A stretch of DNA of 64,000 bases from Candidatus Hodarchaeota archaeon. Its GTDB lineage: Archaea; Asgardarchaeota; Heimdallarchaeia; Hodarchaeales; YT1-039. Numbering within the stretch: position 1 is the first letter of the stretch; each line of letters opens with the position of its first letter. The position numbers and the translations under genes were made by a program. The notes under the pieces were generated by a model, which made no database searches, was not told the origin of the DNA, and was given only the letters and a program-made list of their open reading frames with translations. The stretch is taken from assembly GCA_016840025.1 (NCBI GenBank), contig JAEOTF010000479.1, forward strand, positions 1 to 64,000, given 5' to 3'. Positions 56,946 through 64,000 of the stretch are shown here, in pieces.

Positions 56946-57098
56946 ATGAGGATGAAAATGGACTCAAATATTTCTCCTTCTCCCACTCCTTTGGATAACG
57001 CAGCAACCTTGCTTTCCTTGATTGCACTTTTTTATACACAAGGCAATACATCAGTAGCGAATCAACTGCTTAAAACATTTCACGGAAAAAACAAGTAG
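56946..57098 (+). CDS. Possible 50-aa microprotein
   Basis: An ATG at 56946 opens a 50-codon frame to TAG at 57096. It begins MRMKMDSNISPSPTPLDN and continues with a helical AATLLSLIALFYTQ and SVANQLLKTFHGKNK. GGAG-type bases precede the ATG by 10-20 bases. An amphipathic helix of this kind could be a small regulatory protein. No family is recognised, and the frame could be chance. Confidence 0.4.
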   Translation: MRMKMDSNISPSPTPLDNAATLLSLIALFYTQGNTSVANQLLKTFHGKNK

Positions 57099-57215
57099 AC
57101 TAAAGCTTTTTGGTACTTGTTTTAGTTTAAGTAATTGTCCTAGTGATAAAAATGGTCGATTGAAAGGGAAAATTTTTTTTTCTTATTAAAAAAGAAATGG
57201 GACTTAGTCTTCAAT

Positions 57216-58133
57216 TTATAAAAGTAAAAGACTCAAGTTTGCTATCAAAAGGGCAGTAACTCGTCCAAGCACAAGACCGAGTGATGTAACCCAGGAAAAA
57301 CGAGCCAATGACTTTTTCATCCCACTTTGTCGAGTTATTATTTTGGGAGTACGGAGATAGCGAAAGAGCATAAATCCACCATATAACCCCAATACACTAT
57401 CTAAGGGAAGTATTCCAACTAAGATCCCGAGAATAAGGAGACTGTAGTTTATCACCGTATAAATCTGCAAGTTTGTTACTGTGGGGGAGATTCCGAATAC
57501 TACTGGTAATGATCTTACATTGTTTGCTTTGTCCCCCTTAACATCACGTAAATCCCCCATAGTCGTGGTCAAGAACATTAATGTTAGGAAAAAGGGCAAT
57601 AGAATTAGAAAAATTGGTGATACAGAGTTTTTTACAGTAGTATAACTGATCAAAGGCACGAAGGACCAACCATAAGCCACAAAGAATGGCTTAATGATGT
57701 AACTCTTCATGCGAAATCGGGAATATACGATACCAGAAAATACTGGTCCTGCCAACATGAGTAATAATGCCAGTAGTCGTCCAAATAATAGTAGAGGAAT
57801 GATGCTAATACCTAGCATAATTGATAAAAAAATCTTACATTCACGTACAGATAATTCTCCTGTCACTAAAGGTCTCTTGGGGGCATTAATCAGATCTTCT
57901 TCTAGGTCGGTTAGTTGGTTGTAACCATAGGAAAATGCTGCAATAGCAGCTATGGAGATTAGGGCGATTACACTAAGATAAAGGGATTTCCACGTTAGTC
58001 CGGCATAAAAAATACCGACTAGTGCATTGGTAATCCCCATGATTACTACGCTAGGTCTGACTAGTTTTGAGTAAGAATGAAGAAGGTAACGCCAATTAGT
58101 AGCTCTTACAATATCATTTTTTGTAGTAAACAT
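57216..58133 (-). CDS. UbiA-family prenyltransferase
   Basis: 305-aa integral membrane enzyme with about eight or nine helices. The first Asp motif is NQLTDLEED (Asn72, Asp76, Asp80) followed by NAPKRPLVTGE. The second is DLRDVKGD (Asp194, Asp197, Asp201). Both bind prenyl diphosphate through Mg. In archaea the likeliest job is transfer of the second geranylgeranyl group in ether-lipid synthesis, but other UbiA substrates (quinones, haem) fit too. It is a stand-alone gene, read in the same direction as the TFB-like gene upstream. Confidence 0.87.
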   Translation of the reverse strand: MFTTKNDIVRATNWRYLLHSYSKLVRPSVVIMGITNALVGIFYAGLTWKSLYLSVIALISIAAIAAFSYGYNQLTDLEEDLINAPKRPLVTGELSVRECKIFLSIMLGISIIPLLLFGRLLALLLMLAGPVFSGIVYSRFRMKSYIIKPFFVAYGWSFVPLISYTTVKNSVSPIFLILLPFFLTLMFLTTTMGDLRDVKGDKANNVRSLPVVFGISPTVTNLQIYTVINYSLLILGILVGILPLDSVLGLYGGFMLFRYLRTPKIITRQSGMKKSLARFSWVTSLGLVLGRVTALLIANLSLLLL

Positions 58134-58230
58134 AATTTTTCATATCTCCGGTTTCCCCACCTTATACTGTGCTTTTAAAGATCCAAAAAATAAGAATATT
58201 GAGGAAATTCCTAAATTAGTTCATTTTTAA

Positions 58231-59145
58231 CTACTTTCTTTTACATTCCTTTCGAATATAATGAATTGCTGTTGAAACTTTCTTTTTCAGACGTGGATCA
58301 GGAACTGTGTGGAGATTTCTGGTTTGTAAGACTTTTTTACAGGCTATCTCAACAATAGCATGTCCATAAATTTCAGGGTCCTTAGGAATTTGTTTTTTAT
58401 GCTCTAAATACTTACAAAGCCATTGGCTAAATTCAAGAATTTTCTTCTTCTGCTGTGGACTTACCTCTAATCCTGCAATCAACCGTCCTATTTGAAATCT
58501 AATGACGTCAAAGGTATCCGTATTCCCCCGAGTTTTATAGAAACTTTTGAAAGCGCCGCACTGGACTGCTTTGAATTTTGCTGCAGCTATCTTATTTTTA
58601 TCTATACTAAATCCTAATTCTTCATTTATTTCCTGAAGAGTCTTCCAAGGGATAGTACGACAAGAAACTCGTAGTAAAGCTTCAAGATATCCAAGAATCC
58701 GGCAGAGAACTTTTTCATCTGCCATGACTTTAGATGGATCAGTAGCATGAAGCTCAGCGATTGCTTGATCAATTAAGGATTCGGGGAACCATTGCGCGAG
58801 TAAACAGGAAAACCGAAGGTTTCGTTGAAAAGTCTTGGAAGCAAGATTATTTTCTTTAGAAGAAATGCGTTCATGAAGGTGTTTGAGCTTAGTGTAGTCT
58901 CTGGATGTATACTTAGCGCTAGAAGGACGACCTATTTTGCTACCCAGTTGCCAACGAAGCGGTTTCATGCCAGTTAAGTCATAAGAACGCTCTTCAAATT
59001 GTGGAGCACTCTCTTCTCTCATATTATTTTCTTCCTCATTTTGTGGTAAAGTGTGCGTATAACCCATCTCACGAGCAAGCACCTGAGTTAATGAGGAAGA
59101 TGTATCTTGGTCTTTCTTTTTTGGTCCCATGTTAAACCAAGCCAC
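58231..59145 (-). CDS. TFB-like cyclin-fold protein lacking the zinc ribbon
   Basis: 304-aa protein. After a polar N-terminus (1-60) it reads like the B-linker and first cyclin repeat of archaeal TFB: WQLGSKIGRP at 65-74, HERISSKENNLASKTFQRNL at 91-110, LRVSCRTIPWKTLQEINEEL at 158-177. A second repeat follows at about 213-300 (RFQIGRLIAGLEVSPQQKKK, YGHAIVEIACKKVL). The usual N-terminal zinc ribbon with two CxxC pairs is absent, so it may bind TBP/DNA without recruiting RNA polymerase, or may need a partner. The assignment rests on pattern matching. Its intergenic upstream region faces the divergent membrane-protein operon. Confidence 0.65.
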   Translation of the reverse strand: MAWFNMGPKKKDQDTSSSLTQVLAREMGYTHTLPQNEEENNMREESAPQFEERSYDLTGMKPLRWQLGSKIGRPSSAKYTSRDYTKLKHLHERISSKENNLASKTFQRNLRFSCLLAQWFPESLIDQAIAELHATDPSKVMADEKVLCRILGYLEALLRVSCRTIPWKTLQEINEELGFSIDKNKIAAAKFKAVQCGAFKSFYKTRGNTDTFDVIRFQIGRLIAGLEVSPQQKKKILEFSQWLCKYLEHKKQIPKDPEIYGHAIVEIACKKVLQTRNLHTVPDPRLKKKVSTAIHYIRKECKRK

Positions 59146-59421
59146 TCTTTCTATCCAAAAAGTGATTTAACCCTTTAAAAGCGGAGACAGACACCTCCCT
59201 CCAATTAATGACTAGTCAAAAATCATTAAAATATCTTCTCTAATCCTTATTGAATTTAAACAATGAAAACAATCTTCAGTTTGGGATTATGGGTAACTGA
59301 GTAATGATATTCAGCAATTGAAGGAAAATACCTTAGATGTTGAGAATCAAGAATTGTCAAATTTGTTGAAAAAGGACTTCTGACATTTTTAAATGGTAAG
59401 CAAGCGATAATATGATAGAAG

Positions 59422-60507
59422 TTGACTTCATATTATAGATTATTTCCCTTTTTTTGGATAATAGGGATCGTTCTGGCGTTTTTTTATCATTTATCTGTCT
59501 TGCCGCCTGTCCAAGGAACCGAAGCTGCGATAGATACAGAAACTATTGATTTAGGGATAGAAACCACGTTTTCACTTTCCAATATGTCATACATTGAATT
59601 TGAGCGGTCATTTACGTTATCTCAGAAGCGGGAAATCTATCTGATTGAGGTAAAATGTCAATCCTCTGAAAATTGTATTGAAAAAGTCATTATAAATGCG
59701 ACACTAAATGGTGTTATCACTAAGAAGACCTTTTGGGATTCTACTCAAAACTATTCGGCATTTCATTCTTTTTTTGCTGGATCAACCCTAAATCTTAAGT
59801 TAAATGAATCCAGTCCGATTTTCTATCTCTCTAATCTTTTGAAACTGACCTTCCAAGTGGAGTGCTCTTCCGTTTTTCAAACACGAGGGGATTTTATTAT
59901 AGAGAAGGTAGTGTTAAAAACACTGACCCCACCAACTATCACATCAGCCACTACAGGACAAATTTATCTCCCTTTAGAAGCTTCTGAAGGCCAGTGGTAT
60001 ATTCCACCGCTTTCTATTCTCTTAGAACGAAGTTTACACACACGCATTTTTACTCATATTCCTGAAAATATACGCCTTCAACTCTCACTCGAAGTTATTC
60101 CCTTAGATCTACCTCTCTCAGCTGTTTCTATTATCGTTTCAACAAATCAAAATTCTGTTCAAAGCGGTTCATATACAAGAAATGAACCAAATAAAGTAGT
60201 TTTTGTAGATATAAAGAAAGGAGAAGAATTAAACTTAGAAGTAAGATTTCGTCCTTCAACTGAAACGAAAAACAATATCTTAAAATTCTCTATTGGTATG
60301 ACTGCGGCTCTAGCTTCTCTTTCTTCTAACGAAAATATACAAGAGGAATCTCCTATTTATGATATTATTCCTGTACAGCTTAGTATACTAGAGTTCCTTC
60401 GAATAGCTTGTTTAGTAATTCCTCTCTTTATGTTCTATAAACACAGAAAAAACGCGACCTCTACCAATCAATCTCTTTCTATTAAAGAAATTTCAGAAGA
60501 GGATTAA
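59422..60507 (+). CDS. Membrane-anchored exported protein of unknown function
   Basis: 361 aa. The start must be TTG 59422, since a stop precedes in frame. The protein opens with a signal/anchor helix (FPFFWIIGIVLAFFYHL). A beta-rich extracellular region with N-x-S/T sequons follows. A C-terminal helix (FLRIACLVIPLFMFYK) and a short charged tail end it. Two extracellular cysteines lie in SSENC and VECSSV. No family recognised. It is co-transcribed with the next gene (1-base gap). Confidence 0.7.
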   Translation: MTSYYRLFPFFWIIGIVLAFFYHLSVLPPVQGTEAAIDTETIDLGIETTFSLSNMSYIEFERSFTLSQKREIYLIEVKCQSSENCIEKVIINATLNGVITKKTFWDSTQNYSAFHSFFAGSTLNLKLNESSPIFYLSNLLKLTFQVECSSVFQTRGDFIIEKVVLKTLTPPTITSATTGQIYLPLEASEGQWYIPPLSILLERSLHTRIFTHIPENIRLQLSLEVIPLDLPLSAVSIIVSTNQNSVQSGSYTRNEPNKVVFVDIKKGEELNLEVRFRPSTETKNNILKFSIGMTAALASLSSNENIQEESPIYDIIPVQLSILEFLRIACLVIPLFMFYKHRKNATSTNQSLSIKEISEED

Positions 60508-60508
60508 A

Positions 60509-61012
60509 ATGAATGTTAAAAATATTCTTCTAGCACTTTTTGGATTAGTCGGAGCACAATATATCGGTTACACTCTTTGGGAGTCATTAATTCTCTTCAA
60601 CCTCCTATTGATAGTTGGAATACTAAGTGAAGCTCTTTTTTCTAAAAATAAAGATTTAATTAGCTTAGATACCCCTCTTTGGGAGTCAGAACTTGCTTTA
60701 AAAGAAGGAATATGGGTTAATCGTAATAAACCGAACTCAATACTTATTTTTTACCATGTAAAACACTATCCTCAGGATTATAACTTATCCAATATATTAG
60801 ATTTAGCACGATTTAGGTTTCAAGTTATAGAAATTGGCAATTCTACATTTCTTAGGTTTTCTATTAAAGTGCCTAGTCACTGTAATGATTTAGGTTTATT
60901 TTTTAGAGAAAAAAACCATGAATTGCTGGGAACATTGAAACAGCTGATACCTGGACTTGCCATTCTCCCAATTACTTATAGGCAATTGATACGAATTCAA
61001 GGATTTGTATAG
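60509..61012 (+). CDS. Membrane protein of unknown function
   Basis: 167 aa. Two N-terminal helices (ILLALFGLVGAQYIGYTL and LILFNLLLIVGILSEALF) are followed by a cytosolic or surface domain of about 115 residues (LIFYHVKHYPQDY, FRFQVIEIGNSTFLRFSIKV). It starts one base after the upstream stop, so both probably work in one complex. No family recognised. Confidence 0.68.
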   Translation: MNVKNILLALFGLVGAQYIGYTLWESLILFNLLLIVGILSEALFSKNKDLISLDTPLWESELALKEGIWVNRNKPNSILIFYHVKHYPQDYNLSNILDLARFRFQVIEIGNSTFLRFSIKVPSHCNDLGLFFREKNHELLGTLKQLIPGLAILPITYRQLIRIQGFV

Positions 61013-61119
61013 ATATTATTGACGCATGATTTGTACAGGTCTTCTTTAGGGCTTTTAGAGCAATTAAATCATCTTTAGATTATTAAAAATTGAAAGAATT
61101 GAGGTAAGTTGAAGTAGAA

Positions 61120-61305
61120 ATGACCAGCACATTCCAAGCTTCACATGAGAAAGCTGAGGACCTTTTGGATAATAACCTAGAAATTTGTCAATTTTGTGGT
61201 CGTCCTTTATGTCCCTTTTGCTGGAATCATACAGACAGACTTCCTGAAGACTCTCAAGTTTGGGAATGTTCCAGTTCAACTTGTAGACATCAATTTAATT
61301 TCTAG
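61120..61305 (+). CDS. Mini zinc-finger protein
   Basis: 61 aa with cysteines arranged as CQFCGRPLCPFC and WECSSSTCRHQF, enough to bind one or two zinc ions in a ribbon-like fold. No other domain is present. Such one-ribbon proteins are common in archaea and often act as adaptors. A strong ribosome-binding site is not evident. The Cys pattern makes a real gene likely. Confidence 0.55.
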   Translation: MTSTFQASHEKAEDLLDNNLEICQFCGRPLCPFCWNHTDRLPEDSQVWECSSSTCRHQFNF

Positions 61306-61351
61306 ATACTATTTTTCTTATTTTTTATCACAGTAATTGGGATGCAGTTTC

Positions 61352-64000
61352 TTAAATGATTTTCTTTCTTCGCCAATTAACCAGAAAATTGCCCATAAGA
61401 ATTACTAAGGAAAATCCAAGTGCTCCAACTAATAAAGATGGAGAACTATTACCTTTTGATTCAGAAGGTAAACTTTTTGAGGTTAATTCCCCAATATTAG
61501 ATGAAGTTGTTTCATCCAAGCGGGGAGTTATTTTACCAAGCTCATATCTGCTTTCAATACCATGAATGTCAGTAGCAACCGACCATAGAAAATAAGTGCC
61601 CTCTGATAGTTCAACAGAAGTATGCCATACACTGTCTGTAAAAGTTAAAGAGTAATCAGTCGAATTCACATAAAGAATTACTGATTCAATCCCTGACAAA
61701 TCAGTCACAAGCATTTCAACCTCTAATAAAAGAGGTGAGTGCAATTCAGCAAGAATATTCTTAGAAGGATAAATATTAAGGAATTCTGGGCCTTTTCCAT
61801 TCACAACAAAGGTGAAATTGTTTATATTTGCCGCACCTGCTTTATCCGTAGCGATAACTTCTACTAAATAAGTTCCTGGTGCATGAAAGCGTAATTCACC
61901 AGTTGCAGTGTTATTCGCTGCCAAATCAACTGTTATCGTTTCATTTAGTCTGATAATGGATATATCCCCTATTCCTAGGCTGTCAAACGCGGTGATGGCG
62001 TAATTTGCGACTTCACCATCATCAAGGCTTAGACGATCCCAATTAACATTTAATGTGGGTACTGAATTGGTAGAAATAACAAAAACAGCCAAATCATTAT
62101 ATATTATCCATGTCCCATTGTTTAATTGAAGTTGTACCGATATTGTATAAGTAGCAAGTGGAAAATTTTCATTAAGATATATTGTTGCGGCTAATGAGGG
62201 ATTAGAGACATTTAATATTTCTTCATAGATGAAATTTTCTGTTAGAATAATCAATTTCGTCTTAGGGGTAAAAGTAGGGTCAAGCTTGGAAATTTCAATG
62301 TTGATTTTTTCACCTAAAGCTGCATCAAAAGTAGATATCAGTATATTGGGATCATTAATTGCTCCAGTTTCAAGATCTAAAATACCCATAGTAACATTCT
62401 TTGTATGATATGTATCTCCAAGATACTCAGCTTTGATACTATATGTACTGGGCAGAGCTATTTTCTTTTCCGCATAAAAACTGCCATATTCGGTACTGGT
62501 TACCACTAAGAACTCTTCCCATTCTTCTGTTTCTGTACCATTCCAAGAAAGAATAACTAGGGCATCTTGGATGGCGTTACCAGTGTTAGATACCAAAGAG
62601 CCTTGTATAATCGCAGTACTCGATTTAGTAATTATACAGCTTTCCAAAGAAATTGTTACGCCTGTTTTAATGATTGAAATCGCACGCTTGTCTTGTTTAG
62701 AAGCCACATATGGATTATCTTCAATGACAATCTTTAATGTGTATTCTCCTGGAGGACCATAATGGTTTTGGACGTCTTGAAGCCAACGGATCTCTAAAAC
62801 TGCATAACCTGATTCATTAGTTTCAACAGTACCCCAAATATCCCAATAGATGCCAGTTAGTGAGGTTGAAAAGGTAATTGGTATCCTTGGAATGGCTTTT
62901 CCTTGAATATCTGATACATATGCACACCAACGGATGTTTGTGCCATATTCAATAATTGAATCATCTATTTTAGGCTCGAGAGATGCAGTACCTTTAGATA
63001 CGATAAGTTCTGCACTAATAGAAGAGGCTGCATAAGTAATATTACCATAACAGTCAAAATAGAGTGTATAGGTACCTTCAGGAAAGCGAGTATGAAATTG
63101 GAAAGTTGTGTGTCCTTCACTATTACTCCTATTCACATGGTCAAAATAGGTAGTTTGTTCTTTCTGGACGTAGAAATGCACGTCTATATCCTTCAAAGAC
63201 GTTCCTGATAATGTCGTTATAGAAACCGAGATACTTTGCAGCTCTCCATAGGTTGTATGAAATTCAGTCTCTTCGAGAGAGACAACAGTTTGTTTTTGAG
63301 TAACAAGGAGTTCTCCTTGCCAAGATCCTGATTGATAGTGCGTATTTCCATTGAAGACTATTTTAACAGTGTAATTTCCTGGTAGAAAGTCTAATGCGAA
63401 GAAGAAAAGTACAACTCCAGAATTGTTAGACTCTTCTGTTGCAAGTAGAAGCCATTGATTATTATAAAAGATAGTTAAAGACATATCTAGTGGATCCGAG
63501 ATAGCGGTGCCCGTAGGAGTAGCCAAACTCGCATTTAGTATAATATTAGATTCATATTCGCTTTCTAATGAGCCCCAAGAAGTAAAAATTTCATTTTTAT
63601 GAATTTCCACTTCGATCGTAGTCGAAATTGCCTCATAATAGATTGAACCTGAATATGCAGCTTTTATCAGGTAAATTCCAGGTGTGAGTTTATTAAACCA
63701 TGAAAACCAACTTCTTCCGTTATCATCTGTCGTACTTGTACCCAAGGATGTCCACGTAATTCCTTGGTCTCCCGATATCATAAATTCTACAGGAATTTGG
63801 AAAATAGGATCCCCCAGCTCATCTTGTACATCTGCAGTTATTGTACAATTTTCATGGTAATACAATTCTGCATGAGAGAGTGTCAGTTGAGTTGTACTGC
63901 GAACAAGAAGGGTGTGAAAGACCTGCACATCCCGATAATAACTAGCTTGTCCTTGGGTTTCACAGGTGATATTATACGTTCCTGGTGAGAGTGAAAAGGT
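61352..64000 (-). CDS. Giant Ig-like surface protein, 5' end beyond window
   Basis: The frame stays open from the stop at 61352 to the right edge, at least 882 residues. The first readable residues (FSLSPGTYNITCETQGQ) are the end of another Ig-like module, so a GTG at 63928 is not the true start. About eight modules of 95-105 residues follow with the same invasin/Big-like pattern as the 1904-aa protein at 16724 ('TDDNGRSWFSW', 'PGTYLV', 'STxxAELIVSK'). Two FN3/cadherin-like modules (AITAFDSLG, VIATDKAGAANINNFTF) come next. A C-terminal helix (SLLVGALGFSLVILMGNFLV) with a basic NWRRKK stop-transfer ends it. It is an anchored surface protein; ligand unknown. Confidence 0.85.
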   Translation of the reverse strand, partial: TFSLSPGTYNITCETQGQASYYRDVQVFHTLLVRSTTQLTLSHAELYYHENCTITADVQDELGDPIFQIPVEFMISGDQGITWTSLGTSTTDDNGRSWFSWFNKLTPGIYLIKAAYSGSIYYEAISTTIEVEIHKNEIFTSWGSLESEYESNIILNASLATPTGTAISDPLDMSLTIFYNNQWLLLATEESNNSGVVLFFFALDFLPGNYTVKIVFNGNTHYQSGSWQGELLVTQKQTVVSLEETEFHTTYGELQSISVSITTLSGTSLKDIDVHFYVQKEQTTYFDHVNRSNSEGHTTFQFHTRFPEGTYTLYFDCYGNITYAASSISAELIVSKGTASLEPKIDDSIIEYGTNIRWCAYVSDIQGKAIPRIPITFSTSLTGIYWDIWGTVETNESGYAVLEIRWLQDVQNHYGPPGEYTLKIVIEDNPYVASKQDKRAISIIKTGVTISLESCIITKSSTAIIQGSLVSNTGNAIQDALVILSWNGTETEEWEEFLVVTSTEYGSFYAEKKIALPSTYSIKAEYLGDTYHTKNVTMGILDLETGAINDPNILISTFDAALGEKINIEISKLDPTFTPKTKLIILTENFIYEEILNVSNPSLAATIYLNENFPLATYTISVQLQLNNGTWIIYNDLAVFVISTNSVPTLNVNWDRLSLDDGEVANYAITAFDSLGIGDISIIRLNETITVDLAANNTATGELRFHAPGTYLVEVIATDKAGAANINNFTFVVNGKGPEFLNIYPSKNILAELHSPLLLEVEMLVTDLSGIESVILYVNSTDYSLTFTDSVWHTSVELSEGTYFLWSVATDIHGIESRYELGKITPRLDETTSSNIGELTSKSLPSESKGNSSPSLLVGALGFSLVILMGNFLVNWRRKKII

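Noticed and set aside
1..64000. tRNA, rRNA, integrase or transposase genes that would explain the cassette pattern
   Set aside because: I looked in intergenic regions and coding sequences and found no tRNA cloverleaf, rRNA segment, tyrosine/serine recombinase or transposase motif; a covariance-model and profile search would be decisive.

Overview
The window looks like a low-GC archaeal chromosome segment. The archaeal signs are a CofG/CofH pair for coenzyme F420, an ADP-forming acyl-CoA synthetase alpha subunit, a HerA-type ATPase, a UbiA-family prenyltransferase with the DxxD-type motifs of ether-lipid enzymes, a divergent TFB-like cyclin protein and A/T-rich TATA-like promoter boxes. Very large N-glycosylation-sequon-rich surface proteins, lipid-oxidation genes and F420 genes together suggest an Asgard (Promethearchaeota) genome. 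That assignment is an inference, because no ribosomal marker is present.

Left end (1-9763): the start of a secreted beta-sandwich protein running off the left edge, then plus-strand metabolic genes. These are acyl-CoA dehydrogenase, ADP-forming acyl-CoA synthetase alpha subunit, an unknown protein, cofG and cofH (overlapping), a possible Alba-like protein, lipoate-protein ligase with its accessory domain fused, and a PRC-barrel/GNAT fusion.

Region 9900-22438 (minus): a tight three-gene operon of giant secreted proteins (1904, about 1478 and 768 aa) built from Ig-like modules. The middle one has a GATase-like domain; the last two end in a membrane anchor.

Region 22954-52477 is the remarkable part. 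Five giant minus-strand surface proteins share one plan: signal peptide, exchangeable head, Ig-like stalk, one membrane span and a conserved cytosolic tail of about 95 residues. Four carry a seven-repeat SBBP beta-propeller; one carries two NosD-type beta-helix modules instead. Four more copies of the extreme 3' end of this gene family (8 to 35 codons) lie as orphan remnants in the same orientation. The nine 3' ends divide about 30 kb into cassettes. Most cassettes hold a small toxin-antitoxin-like pair: PIN/AbrB, AbrB/PIN, a frameshifted UPF0175, a winged-helix/HExxH pair, PIN/antitoxin, RelE/antitoxin. The layout resembles an integron-like or recombining cassette array stabilised by toxin-antitoxin modules.

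Right end (53034-64000): HerA/DUF87 ATPase, a YgiT-type zinc-finger antitoxin with a decayed DUF4258-type toxin, an intact UPF0175/DUF3368 pair (parent-like copy of the pseudogene at 39.4 kb), endonuclease III, small unknown genes, a UbiA prenyltransferase, a TFB-like protein without zinc ribbon, two unknown membrane proteins, a mini zinc-finger protein and the 3' part of another giant Ig-like surface protein running off the right edge. I saw no rRNA, tRNA, CRISPR array or transposase.
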